The notes: generated by a model from the letters alone, not told the origin. A stretch of 64,000 bases of DNA from Clarkia xantiana subsp. parviflora (GCA_036873135.1 JAPTYO010000007.1:3702763-3766762), one strand, 5' to 3'. Shown: positions 51,479-62,979, numbered from the stretch's first letter. Translations and numbers: made by a program.

Positions 51479-51914
51479 AGTGATCAGCTCTAGCTTGTTT
51501 TTCTCCTCTCATCATCATGAGCTGTGAATGCTGATTTTGTGGCAATAACTGATAATGCATTAATTTGTTTCTGCTCAATGTAATTGGTGTACTTCTGTAC
51601 TGTTAAAATGTGATTGCTTTCACTATTGCAAGTGTTCAAGTAACCTCGAACCAGATTTTTATGGCTTTGAATTTTGAACAACCATTAGAATATGTATACA
51701 TATCGTGATCCTATTTTTTACCAACAAGCACCAATTTTATTATAAAAAATTGGGCTTATTAAGCTACGTATAAATGAGGAAAGCTACTGTTCAAAAATCT
51801 AAACTGGTTTCCACATATCTAAACCATTCAATTTGATTCGACAAATATTGAGTTTATGTACTGATATGTATTATAGTAGTGCTCGGCTCAAGCTGTTCAA
51901 AACCTTCACTTCAA

Positions 51915-52190
51915 CAAGTCTTCTATATCATTACATTAAAAAATATTGACACAAATGACAAACCTCGGCCAATACATACAGAAAATAACACAAAGACAAG
52001 TCTTTTCTATATATTACATTCACACATTTTGACACAAATGACAAAACTCGGGCAATGTATATAGAGATGAGCATAAAGGTCAAAAAGAAATATTTGACAA
52101 CTCTTTCTATATTATTACATTCACACATATTGACACAAATGACAAAACTCGGGCAACGTATATAGAAATGAACACAAAGGTTAAAAATAA
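51915..52190. repeat. Tandem repeat upstream of the second tRNA-Cys
   Basis: A copy of the array at 46360-46645 with small internal deletions in its first two units. Confidence 0.75.
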
Positions 52191-52198
52191 AAAGTGAA

Positions 52199-52270
52199 AG
52201 GGCCCAACCGGGTTCGAACCGGTGACCTCTTGATCTGCAGTCAAATGCTCTACCACTGAGCTATGGACCC
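52199..52270 (-). tRNA. tRNA-Cys (anticodon GCA), second copy
   Basis: Identical to 46668-46739 across all 72 nt, with intact cloverleaf, GCA anticodon and downstream T runs. It was duplicated with the UBC-PPR segment and should be functional even though its neighbours are pseudogenes. Confidence 0.95.
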
Positions 52271-52724
52271 TTTGTGATTGATATGGTATTGTTTTGTTGT
52301 GATTGATAGTTCAGGTAATAAAGCAACTGACTATACATATAATTCTTTGATACATGGATACTGCAAGTTGGGAAACTTATCTAAGGCCGAGTCTTTCTTT
52401 GATGAGCTGTCTGTTAAAGGTTTAGCACCTACAGTAGTTACTTATTCATCACTGATGGATGGATACTGCAAAGAAGGAAAAATGCACAAAGCTTTCAGGC
52501 TCTTTCATGAAATGACTGGGAAAGGCATTGCTCCAAATGCATATACCTATACTGCCCTTATTTTCGGTTTCTTGCATGTGGATATGATAGAAGAAGCAAA
52601 TAAAATGTTCAAAGAAATGATGGAGATAAATGTTTTACCAAATGTGGTAACATACAATATTATGATCGAAGGGCACTGTAAGGCAGGTAACATAGTCAAA
52701 GCTTTTGAATTGTTTGATGAAATG

Positions 52725-52992
52725 TGTTGAAATAGACACTCCACCGTGAGTCTGGAATAACACACCGGATGGAATTTGTATATTAGAGTAGTATATAAGC
52801 AAGTGGGCCACCTCCTCCTATCACCAATTGGTTTTAGGATGGAAACTCACTTGCCTATATGACTGCTCTCTGCTGGCCCGTTGGGCTTGGCTCGGCCCAA
52901 TGTGGAATCTAACATGGTATCAGAGCCCGGGACGGGCCTGGGCCTGGGAGATGGTCTGTCTGAAATCAGAGAGTCCTCACCGTGAGGGGGAA
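52725..52992 (+). mobile_element. TRIM-like LTR retroelement, one LTR plus PBS and PPT
   Basis: A 190-bp LTR (52725-52914) starts TGTTGAAATAG and ends GGAATCTAACA. It is followed directly by TGGTATCAGAGCC (52915-52927), the initiator-tRNA-Met primer-binding site. Only about 60 bp later the purine run GTGAGGGGGAA (to 52992) marks the place where the 3' LTR should start, but PPR sequence resumes instead. The very short interior fits a terminal-repeat retrotransposon in miniature whose second LTR has been lost. Confidence 0.85.
52915..52927 (+). promoter_or_regulatory. Primer-binding site for initiator tRNA-Met
   Basis: TGGTATCAGAGCC is complementary to the 3' end of plant initiator tRNA-Met and lies directly after the LTR end. 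Confidence 0.88.
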
Positions 52993-53854
52993 TGCTCGTA
53001 TACTTTTAGGCCTTTTCATAGACAGCATTTAAAGTTGAACGAGTTATGTTACAGTGCTCTTCTGCATGGTTTTTGCAAAGAACTTATTGATGCAACTCTC
53101 AGAAAACATGATACAAGAAGCTTATTCGGTCTTCTCAAGGAGATACATGATAACAAGTTTAAACCCGACACTGTATTATACACCAGCATGATTGGGGCAT
53201 ATAGTAAAGCAGAGAAATTTAAGGAGGCATTTGGATTTTTGGATGTCATGGTTGATGAAGGTTGTGTTCCAAATGTTGTTACATATACTGCGCTTATAAA
53301 TGGGCTATGCAAGAAAGGAAGTATTGATAAAGCTGAGATTTTTCTGAAGAAAATGTTGGTCAATGGTTCTCTCCCAAATCAAGTAACATATGGCTGTTTC
53401 CTTGATCATTTAACAAAGACAGGGAATATGGTCGACGCATCAAAGCTCCATAATGCAATGCTAAAAAGGCTTTTGGCAAACACAGTAACTTACAATATGC
53501 TTATCCGAGGTTTCTGCAAACTGGGAAGGATTCAAGAAGCTTTTGAACTACTTGTTCAAATGATAGGGAGTGGCATCTTTCCTGAATGTGTTACTTACTC
53601 GACTTTTATCTATGAGTATTGTAGAAGGGGTAATATACATGAGGCCATCAAATTGTGGGAGTCTATGCTAAATAAGGGAGTGAGGCCAGATGCCCTTGCA
53701 TATAGTTTTATTATACATGGCTGTTCCGGCTCAGGACTTACCAGCAAGGCTATTGAATTGCATGATGACATGATTAAAAGGGGCATTAAGTAGAATTCCG
53801 TCTCATATCGTTGTCTCAGTCACGGAACTTCTTTGAAGAGTACAAAATCACGGC

Positions 53855-55478
53855 TATAACTTAAGTTTACAGAGACCGTCTCTGTCTGACATGGATGAAA
53901 AACAAATCGGTATGCTCTCTCTCTCTGTCTTTTTTGGTAGTAAGACAATACATAACTTGTTTGGTCCAGTTGTGAGAACTTAAAAGTTAATTTGATGATA
54001 ATTGGCCACTTTAAGTTTAGAGGGCTACAGTTTCTTGATTCTCAAAGGGAACATGTCTTTGAAATTTTGTGGTGAACTGTTATTTCTGTTGTTTTGCAGA
54101 GAGGATTTCTCTGCGTGAATATTTTGAATAGAAGCTTCACTAGCAATGGCTGGAGGCAATTACCATTACCTCATAAAATTGATTGCCAGTGACAGGTAAC
54201 TGATTTGATTTTTAAATCCTTGCTGCACCCTCAACTTTCAGCTTAATGTGATCCTCACAAGTCAAAATTGTCTCATACCTGAATGAAATGAACCGAGTGC
54301 GTAAATTAAAGAATTGGCTCAATATTTTTCTAAATTGAACTCATGGTTGTTTGGATATCGTTATTACTCATGCCTCGGAGTCCTTGAGAATCTCTATATT
54401 GATAGAACTTAGAAGTTTTGCTCCTGAGAATTACATTTATTGTTGATGAGAAGATACTTATTTGATGGGTGATTGGGCAATTTTTTTTTTTTTTTATTGT
54501 AGGTGGGCTAGAGCTGCTGTCTTCTTCTGTTAAGATTCTCAAAGCATCACTGGTTTGATTAAGGGAGTGGTTCATCTCAGCACTTTGCCTCCTTGGCCCC
54601 ATGAAAGTAAAAGGTACAAACCCTTTCCTTTTTATCCTCCAATCAATAGAATTGGAGGAAAAAAGTGGCATTGCTTTGCTACTATGGCCCTAGTTAGTGG
54701 TCATCCTTCTTCCATGTCAACTTCAATGGAAATAAAGAGAACAGATGAAGACAGCAAGTAGGTAAAGAAGAGCATAGCCAATTGCTGGAACAAGAAGACA
54801 AGAATCTTGTGGTATCTATAATTGTAGTTGCTTATTTGGTGCAGTAATATTCATTTGATCTCATCAAGCCATGTGGTTGTTTGAAGCTGGCTTATATAGT
54901 TGATTTTTGGGTACTCAACTTTTGTAAATTAATATATAATTGCTTGCTTGATTAGTGGTAGTCAAAAGCAGCATTTAGTAAAGTTGGATATGCAGTTTTC
55001 GACAACATTAGAAGTTGAGGCAGCAACTAGTTAATTAATAAACATATTTTTTTTGTTTCCAACAGATGTCCCGTAAAGATAAAGTGCTGATTTTAAATAT
55101 CTTTACATTCCTAGGATCTTAATGGGACTTAAATTTCTATTCTCTTAACTTATTGAACTACTACATGGTTTAAGCCAAACGTACGATTTACAAAAAGTCC
55201 AAAGTTGAGTATCCAATTTTGCAAAAATAAAAGTTCAGTAACCAATTTACAACAGCAGATACCAAAAAATATTTAACAGAGAGATTGTTAAAAGCTTATG
55301 CCAGCGAAGCAGCAATTAGAGTTAGTCGGTGGAGAGTGCATCTTATTCTCCCTGGTCCTGCCCGCACCTAGTCCCTTGATACTTTCACGACTACTACTAT
55401 AAATTTTCTTCAGCTTCCCATTAAATATCTCTTCTTCTCCCTCAAAACCTTTTTCTCACCTTCTCGAGTTTTCCTCGC
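53855..55478. other. Spacer with possible transcript remnants; promoter of the next UBC gene
   Basis: No complete gene is seen. A small frame at 54146 (MAGGNYHYLIKLIASD) ends at a GT and is reminiscent of the first residues of a Rab GTPase but has no continuation. Short frames near 54555 have no recognised domain. The last 180 bp (from TTAGAGTTAGTCGGTGG) are homologous to the promoter of the first UBC copy. Confidence 0.45.
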
Positions 55479-57738
55479 ATGGCGTCGCAAGCTAGCCTCC
55501 TTCTGCAAAAACAACTCAAAGGCAATCAATTCTTCCCATTATGGATCAACTTTCTCTATTCCGCTACTACTGGATCCGCGTCTTGCGGTGGTTGCTTATG
55601 GCTCTTCACTTAGTTTACTGACAGTACTTTTGACGTTTCTGCAGATCTTTGCAAACACCCCGTTGATGGGTTTTCGGCCGGTTTAGTCGACGAAAGCAAT
55701 ATTTTTGAGTGGAGTGTCACAATTATTGGACCTCCTGATACACTCTAGTACGTCTTCACTTACTTATTGCGTTTTACTGTTGGTGTTTTCTTCTATTTAT
55801 GTTAATAATTTCGCGTCTCTGCTGCTTGATTGTGCGCTGATTATCGAATTATTTGTGTATGAAGCGGAATGGGATTAATTTTGCAGTAGTTACTTATTTG
55901 TGTTGTTTTGAGGTTTCAGATTGTGTAGCGGATGCACTTGATAAAAAAAAAAATCATCTATTTGACCCGATCCTTTTTTTTTTTTTTTTGCCAAGGATGC
56001 CTAAAAAAATTGAATTTTTTTGTGGTAATTTTTGTCCCTAATTCGTCCATGCAATTCTGCTACTATCTGTATATGGAAAGAGAGACTGAATTGGAACTAA
56101 ATGAGCTTGCTTTCATCCTGGTATTATATTATTGAGTAATAAATTTACTTAACTTCTTTATGTAGTGAGGGAGGCTTCTTCAATGCCGTTATGACATTCC
56201 CGTCCAATTATCCTAATAGCCCTCCAGCAGTGAGGTTTACTTCAGATGTTTGGCATCCCAATGGTATGTTGGACAATGCAGATACCCAGACACTGCTTGC
56301 TGCGATCTTGAATCTTTGATATTCATATATTGTTGTTTGCTCTGCAGTTTATTCCGATGGACGGGTTTGCATATCAATTCTTCACCCTCCTGGTGATGAT
56401 CCAAATGGCTATGAGCTTGCTAGTGAGCGGTGGACTCCTGTGCACACGGTACATCATTGGATTTTATAGTTCTTCTTGTTGCTGTTTTTTTTTTTTTCCT
56501 TTCTACTTGAATTGTAAAGGCAGACACCTATGTTGGTTTTCTCTTCATTTTGAATTGCTGCTTGGCAAATTTATTGAGCATATGTGGTATAGAGATTTGT
56601 GATAATTGCATTAAACCTGAAAGTTCAGAATAGGTTCTTAAAACTAGGTGGTCCTCACTAAATGCTGTATTTGGAGGTGATATTTCTTGTGTGAAAAAAG
56701 TAGAGAAGAAGCTGAAATCGTTGTATGAGCTAAGTAGTAATTGTTTACAATTCACAATTTTTTAGCATCGCCCGTGCCATATTTCAGACTAAGACCGTTA
56801 CATCCTCTAGATCCAAATGGAGTATTCTTTCATGGTATGAGGTATCAATGAAACGAACTTTTTTTTTGTAATGATGTATATAAAACAGACAACATTTCAC
56901 GCTTTTGGTTTGTAAAACATCATATAGCATCTGCATGAGAGTAATCATTCGAGGAAATATGAGCATTACTCTTGGCTCTTGTAACTGTGTCTTGTATAGG
57001 TAGCTCTGGATTTAGTTTGCAGCACTAGGGATAGTTACATTAGAGCTCTAGTTACATTATTATTATATTTATAAATATCAGGAAAAAAAAGGTACATTCA
57101 TACCTTCAATTTTGATTTTATGTAAATTGTAAAGTGAACCTAACTTGGACATGACCCAATAGTCTAAAGTTTTCTTTTTGGCCGACCAATAGTAACTAAC
57201 TGTCATACCTAATAGGATCCTGAATGTCTACAAGAACTGATGGCCAAAACAGATAAGCTTTTCATGTTTGAGCCGCTGATTGATCTTTTCGGATTTCATC
57301 TCACTTGTTGTTTAATCTGGAGCATTGTTGAGACCAATTGTAGATCAGTCATGAATGTGGTTTTTGCTTCAAGAAATTACAAAACTTTTATCCATTAAGT
57401 AATTGGTTGAATGAATCAACTGCAACTGCCCTGTCTATTTTGAGAAGTGCTGTTCTGTTTTGATGACAGTTGGTTGTTTCTTGTCAGGTGGAGAGTATAG
57501 TATTGAGTATCATTTCGATGCTTTCGAGTCCGAACGACGAATCTCCAGCCAATGTTGAGGCTGCAGTAAGTTAGATCAGCTTTGTGTTTTTCCTTTCCTG
57601 GTATTTCATTCCTGGTTGGCTCTGTTCATGATGAATTCATGGGTTTTTTTTGGATTGCAGAAAGAATGGAGGGATAGGAGAGACGATTTCAAGAAGAAGG
57701 TGAGTCGATGCGTGAGGAAATCACAAGAAGCACTCTAG
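55479..57738 (+). CDS. UBC: Ubiquitin-conjugating enzyme E2, UBC7/13/14 (UBE2G2) type, intact paralogue
   Basis: Six exons: 55479-55521, 55645-55747, 56166-56263, 56348-56448, 57488-57565 and 57661-57738, the same lengths as the first copy, giving 166 residues. The protein is nearly identical, differing only near the C-terminus ([12 protein letters not shown] against [12 protein letters not shown]). HPN motif, Cys89 and the acidic loop are intact. The first intron again uses a GC donor (CTCAAAG then GCAATC). Introns have diverged far more than those of the pseudogene, so this pair came from an older duplication than the UBC-PPR segment. Both intact genes should supply E2 activity for K48-type ubiquitination. 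Confidence 0.96.
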
Positions 57739-58181
57739 GAGGGAGGGATAGTGCTGCCTGTGTTTGGATCGATCGATCGACTCTCGATGAAATTGTTGTG
57801 TTGTAGCTGGGAAGGAGGGAGCTCAGATGGACTGCTTCATCTTGTAGAAGGATGATTTGCTTCAGTTTCTCGATTATTTTCATGGTTGACAATATTATGT
57901 TTATTTTCTTGGTGGTTAAGTTGGGACATTTGTATTGGAAATTCTTATTGGGCCTTTAATTTTAGGTTGGACTATGTTTACTTTGTTAACATGAACAAGT
58001 TGAACTTGTATATGTATTTATACATTATACATTATATATGATGATATATTTGTCCAGCTCTTATATATTCGAAGATCGTTTAATTACTAAATTGTTATAT
58101 GTTATTTGGGCAGTTAAATAAATTATCTATTGCTAGCTTTTTTTTTGTTTAATATATATATATATATATATATATATTGCT
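57739..58181. other. UBC 3' region and spacer
   Basis: Contains the probable 3' UTR and then AT-rich sequence with a (TA)n run at about 58151-58178. No gene is seen. Confidence 0.5.
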
Positions 58182-58423
58182 ATCTTAGTCAGTGTTATCA
58201 GAACCGGACCGGACCGGCGGTCCGACCGCGGTCGGACCGGAACCGGACCCCTCCACGGTCCGGTTTGCTTATTTCCGGAGGATGTAAGCGAACCCGGTTC
58301 TGAAGTCCGGTTTTCACCGAACCGGCCGGTTTTGGGCGAACCGGGCGGTTCGCCGGTTCGGACCCATTTCATTAAAATTAAAAAAAAAAAAAAAAAAAAA
58401 AAATTAGGGTTATCTGCGGCGCA

Positions 58424-58685
58424 ATCACAGCAGCCAGCAGCTCCACCAGGTGCCAGCAACTCCGCCAGGCGCTAGCAGCTCCGCCAGCAGATCCGCCAGC
58501 AGCCCAGTCGCCCACCGCCCCAGCCCTCTTCCTCTCGCAGCCACAGCAGCCTGCTCCACCAGGCGCCAGCAGCTCCGCCAGCAGCTCCGCCAGCAGATCC
58601 GCCAGCAGCCTAGTCGCCCACCGCCCCAGCCCTCTTCCTCTCGCAGCCCAGTCGCCCACCGCCCCAGCCAGCCCTCTTCCTCTGT
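58424..58685. repeat. GC-rich minisatellite of CCGCCAGCAGMTCCGCCAGC units
   Basis: Repeats of CAGCAGCTCCGCCAGCAG and of GCCCACCGCCCCAGCCCTCT, the latter in three copies. Open frames here (Ala/Gly- or Pro/Ser-rich on both strands) are low-complexity. Such GC-rich stretches are often the leader of hAT transposase genes, here without the gene. Confidence 0.7.
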
Positions 58686-58734
58686 CTGCAAATCTGTGAT
58701 TTAAAATATGAACATAAACCGAGTAAAATACCAC

Positions 58735-59101
58735 TGTTAGAATCAACTCCAAATGGAAATACTGAAATTGGATCTATTTCAATTGATTACAAGATGAGAC
58801 ATTGAATTGTACATACCCGGATGAATTATTGGATCCATGACATGCAATTAAGATTGTTATCTCCCTTACCTAGATAGTGTCGTTCTTGAGCTCTGTCCAG
58901 AAGAAGAGTAAGAGGAGAACTCTTATTTTTCTACAGCTTTACTCTAGATACGTAAGTGAAGATGGATAAATATCTATCTAGGTGGGAAATAACTAGGCCC
59001 AATTACTTTTAATTAGTCCAGACCCATCAATGAACTAATGGCCCAACAAGCTTATAGAATAAAGCTCATTAAAGAGTGCAATCCATAAATTATTGCTAAC
59101 A
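58735..59101 (-). mobile_element. Possible solo-LTR-like insert inside the hAT element
   Basis: About 367 bp bounded by TGTTAG and CTAACA, ends typical of LTRs. On the minus strand it is followed by GTGGTATTTTACTCGG, faintly like a TGGTATCAGAGC primer-binding site. No target duplication was found, so this is tentative. Confidence 0.3.
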
Positions 59102-59284
59102 ATCTGTATATTTTTGGGGTTTTTGACCAAAGTCGGACCCGGTTCGGACCGGGTCCGACCGGCCGAACCGGGAACCGGTGGCCCTGCCGGTTCAGGCCCC
59201 GGTCCGGTTCTGATAACACTGATCTTAGTTATTGAATGCGTACGGTTTGCTAATTTTGTTAGGATACATCATGATTAAAAAAAA

Positions 59285-59851
59285 GCGTGTTAAGTTTTCA
59301 CACTACATGTTATGTTTGATCAATTTTGGTACTGAATAGTTTTGTATATTTTTTGTACCAGACGTTTGAAAGAAAAAAAAACGTGGATTTTGACATCCGT
59401 TATTTGCCTGTTAGTTTTGGCCATATGCAAGTTACATGTCCCGACCAAAAACTTTTGATTTAGTCTTCAAATATATTCTTAACTTTTATTTTGATTAATT
59501 AAGTCATAAATCTTCAAAATTCGAACCAAATTGACCTAGCTCTAAAGAGAAACGTATCATCAACTTTAGAGATAGGTCAATTGTGGTTCAATTTGGCTCG
59601 CTTTTAAAGTTTTATGACTAAATTAAATAAAATAAAAATTAGGAATATATTTGAGGGACTAAACTGAAAAAATTAAAAGTTTATGGTCGATCACGTGATT
59701 TGCATATGTCATTAAACTGACAAAACTAACGGCCAACTAACAGATGTACCACATTTTTTCAAACGTTTGATACCAAAAGTATACAAAACCAAACATTCAG
59801 TACTAAAAGTCTCATTCGGTCAACATGTGATGTGAAAAGTAATTTTAACCC
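59285..59851. mobile_element. Foldback element with about 270-bp inverted repeats, Mutator-like
   Basis: The left half and the reverse complement of the right half align through words such as TGGTACTGAATAGTTTTGTAT / TAGTACTGAATGTTTGGTTTTGTAT, CAAACGTTTGA, CTGTTAGTTKTGGCC and TCAAATATATTC. They meet in a short central loop near 59555-59580. Flanks are TAAAAAAAA (59276-59284) and TAAAAAAAT (59852-59860), a 9-bp target duplication with one mismatch, though the A-rich sequence weakens this. Long inverted repeats with 9-bp duplications are typical of Mutator-like elements. No coding sequence is present. Confidence 0.7.
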
Positions 59852-59860
59852 TAAAAAAAT

Positions 59861-60660
59861 ATTTAACAATTTATTCAATTTATTCAATTGTTTAAATATA
59901 TGTTAATGTTAATAATCAAGATAACCTATTTGTCATTTTGTCTAACTTAAATGAAAATCTTAGCATAATTAGCAATTTGCATATATTAGGAATTTGTATA
60001 TGTGTGACTATGTGAGCTTGTAAAATATAAAAATAATTAGCAAATTGTTCAACTGCTTAAATATTAACTCGTGATTTGATAATTAATCATTTTCAATACA
60101 TAAAATCTGTCAAGATTAAACTTTCTTATTAGTCCTTGTCAATTTGTATCCACGCGTAGCAACAACTCTAACACGATTATTTGTAACAATTGTTTTACTT
60201 CACAAGTGACATTAATCTATTGGATGATAGTATCTCGATCTTTAACTACTAGATCGTCATATAAGTTATTATGCTCGTATATCCATCGTTTTCGTCTCCA
60301 GCAATTATTCCAATAATTACATCTCTGATTTAACTTGTGGACGAATATGCAAGCGTACGTTACATGCTTGTTTGAGTAGTAACAATGAAATTACCCAGTA
60401 TCATGCTAAGAATAGCTAAAATTTCTAAAAGAATGTGTCATTAGTTTGGTGATAAATAAATAAATAACAGTGAAAATTCGAATGGTTAAAGCTGAAACAG
60501 CTACTTTCGAAGTAACATAAATAAAACACTAGTCAAAAGAAATAAATTATCGTTCTTCACAGTCCCCCTCTCTAATGATATACAATCACTAATTAAATAT
60601 TTATCATCAATTTTATAATATCTCATTTTCAGTTGATAATATAACTAATCATTTAACATT
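59861..60660. other. AT-rich spacer, nothing recognised
   Basis: No gene, RNA or clear repeat boundary was found here. Confidence 0.5.
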
Positions 60661-61353
60661 TATTGATACATAGTATAAATAAGATTTTAGATGAGAAATA
60701 TAAAAGTTAGAAAATAAAGAAAATTTAACCTTATAAATTACTTATTAAGATACGCTATAAGTTACTAAAGTTTAGTTGTGATTTTATTGGTATCATCACT
60801 ACTGATTAATTAAAACTTAAAATTAAATAGGAATAAAAAATTAAAACGTTGACTAAATGTAATGAATTTAACGATGATAATTATCCTTAATTATTTAAAG
60901 TTTTTGACAAAAAAATGCAAAATACCATTAATATATAATATGCCTCTAAATTGAGGTCTAAAACATTGTTTTATTGACCTTACCATTTGAAGCCGATCCT
61001 TATTCATTTTAGGAAAATCCCAGTATCTTTAGAATTAGTAGTATCCTCATAAATCATAATAGTATTTGGGTACAAGGTTTCAACATAAAGCCATTATGGC
61101 CAACAACATTTAAACTGAACTTCAGGATTTAAGAGAGGTCCTATTATGGCCAGAAACATTAACGATGCTTCTTATCACATTGAATTAAGTACTTTAATAA
61201 GGTTTTGAGTCCAAAACTCATGATGAAATTTATGGTGAATTCAAGAGATGCATAATTATACATAAGTCATAAGTTTCTTAGTCTTATAACCAGATATTAT
61301 AATGACACTGCAATGCCAAGAAAGTGGCTTTACTCATTTATACTTAGATTATA
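60661..61353. repeat. 0.7-kb direct repeat, left copy
   Basis: Begins TATTGATACATAG and ends TATACTTAGATTATA. It matches 62980-63715 in the same orientation with scattered mismatches and short indels; shared blocks include GAGGTCTAAAACATTGTTTT and GGCCAGAAACATTAACGATG. The ends are not TG...CA. Confidence 0.85.
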
Positions 61354-61591
61354 TATATATATTAAAATTATTCAAGAGTCATTAGTAGCCGCCAGATTGG
61401 TACCTGTATTAATATGTTGGTGGATGAAAGGATTAACGGATGAGAGAGGTACCAAGGCAGGCGGTGGCAGTTCCCAATGGGTTTTGATGTTCCACAAAGC
61501 AGGTGGGAATAAATACGGGACCCATGGAGATTGTCATAAATAGTAATGCAGATGAGACATAAATAACGCTTGAGGATGAGCATATGGATTA

Positions 61592-62826
61592 TTAATGGGT
61601 TCTGGTGGTGGGTTGTGGATTGGATGTCTGGGCATATTCTTGTACTGGTGGGAGGATTGGGAATGATTCTGGCGACGATGGCAGCACGTTATTAGGCCAA
61701 AACTTAGGCGGAGGAAGCATCGATTCCGTCAAGCGATGATGATTTAGGGTTTTTTCCACAGGGGTTGATTCAGTGGTCATAACAGGTGGAGTGAGTGGTC
61801 GAGTTGGGTTTGGGTAGCCTTGCGGAACTGGGGTTGATTGGGGTTTTCCTGCGGCTGCTCCGGTGGGGTAGGGATGATCGTGGTGGTGACGATGATTGGA
61901 GATTTGCTCTCCCAGGGGTATGTAGGAAATAATTATCTCTCCGGAGTATCTAATTCATCTACGGGCCTCTACTTCATTGATTAATCGCAGAATACATCAT
62001 CTCCCTTGGTCCCCGAATCACTTGTAATCCTTCAATTGTGTCGAGAGCTTCTAGCATAGTGTCGAGTTGGAGATCCACCGGCTCAGTTGGAGTGTTGCAG
62101 TTAGATCTGTCGTGTCCGTAGCATCCACATCGATGGCAAGGATGACCACACCGGTAAGAGAGATGAATTGTGTGGATCTCAGAGTTGTCACGAATCCCTA
62201 TCGCTGGAATAACAGGGTGATCAAAGTTGATATAGTCTTTTGCCCTAGGAAAAGGGTTATCCCATGGTTTGTCACCGATGATCTCGAGGTCAATAAGTTC
62301 CCCCACGACTTTAGCTAGACGGATGACAAGGACTCGAGTCGTTAGCTGGCAAGGTATTTTGCGGAACTCGATCCAGGTTGCAACGCGGGTAAAATCCACA
62401 AAAGTAGATTAATCGGAAGGGGAGCTTCTTATGAGGACTGTTGATGTTATATGGGGCGTTTTGCAGTATTTCCAGCATCTATCTCTCATCGTTTAGCAAA
62501 AAACCCCAAAGGTTGTCTTCTTGCCTAGTAATCTCAGGTAGCTGGTTAATCCTTCAATTTGTTCTGATGAATCTGGTGATAGTCTCGACGTAGTCCCGCC
62601 GATCAGATTTAAGGCGTCCGACCAGGGAGAACTCCCAATCAGACATGTCATTTCGTCGGAAATTTGGGATGTCGTCTATAGTCATGGTGGTAGAAGCTCT
62701 GCAGTCTGGTGGTGGTTTGGGAGGGTGGAAGGATTTGTTGCAGGTTTGAGTACATATGCTTCTAGGTTTGATATACGCCAGAATAGAGCAATGATTACTC
62801 TGTGTTGGGGATGTTTCAGCTTCAGC
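61592..62826 (-). pseudogene. DUF4283 / zinc-knuckle (CCHC) protein, decayed, probably LINE-derived
   Basis: On the minus strand, 62826-62554 encodes an N-terminal part with DDIPNFRRNDMSDWEFSLVG, similar to the start of plant DUF4283 proteins. After stops and shifts (about 62554-62400), 62399-61974 encodes VATWIEFRKIPCQLTTRVLV...GDKPWDNPFPRAKDY and a CCHC knuckle (CHRCGCYGHDRSNC). A proline-rich frame at 61780-61592 may be its tail. This pair of domains is common in plant LINE ORF1 proteins and in stand-alone relatives. The break in the middle marks a pseudogene. No endonuclease or reverse transcriptase remains. Confidence 0.7.
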
Positions 62827-62979
62827 CATGAAGCCAATGAGAGATTGCCGCGTCAGCTTTAGGCGGTGAAGACAGAAGGTTAGCCAGATGGAATAGGAAA
62901 TACAAGACGTGTAGAAGTGGAATAGTCCAAGGAGGTGAATGGGTTCCGATGATGATCTAGGGGATGGTGATGGCGGTGT

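Larger units (their letters stand above)
52305..53793 (+). pseudogene. PPR pseudogene (duplicate of the P-class PPR gene)
   Basis: The copy begins in the middle of the parental gene at DSSGNKATDYTYNSLIHG; the N-terminal half, including the targeting peptide, is deleted. The frame is intact to 52724, where a TRIM-like LTR sequence replaces about 23 bp of the parent. Two further deletions, of roughly 70 bp (near 53014) and 105 bp (near 53083), remove parts of repeats. After these, the frame from about 53084 to 53793 is open and still ends DDMIKRGIK like the parent. It is unlikely to encode a functional organellar protein. Confidence 0.93.
49609..53854 (+). repeat. Tandem copy of the duplicated unit, with deletions and insertions
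   Basis: It repeats 43812-49608 but lacks UBC exon 6 and about 1.4 kb between tRNA-Cys and the middle of the PPR gene, and has smaller deletions in the PPR part. It carries an extra stretch of about 80 bp near 51062-51140 and a TRIM-like element near 52725. Intergenic parts are nearly identical, so the duplication is recent. Confidence 0.9.
58190..59221. mobile_element. Non-autonomous hAT element with perfect 8-bp target duplication
   Basis: A 1,032-bp element with terminal inverted repeats CAGTGTTATCAGAACCGG, perfect for at least 23 bp. It is flanked by ATCTTAGT at 58182-58189 and 59222-59229. Outer regions are packed with GGACCGG and GGTTCGG words. No transposase is encoded; a GC-rich minisatellite and an LTR-like insert fill the interior. 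Its termini differ from the hAT at 39458, so it belongs to another family. Confidence 0.93.

Noticed and set aside
54146..54196. Possible first exon of a Rab-type GTPase (MAGGNYHYLIK)
   Set aside because: Only about 17 residues match loosely, the P-loop is missing and no further exon was found downstream.
58378..58752. Long Ala/Gly/Arg-rich frames on both strands in the GC-rich block
   Set aside because: They arise from the minisatellite units, exist in several frames at once and resemble no protein family.
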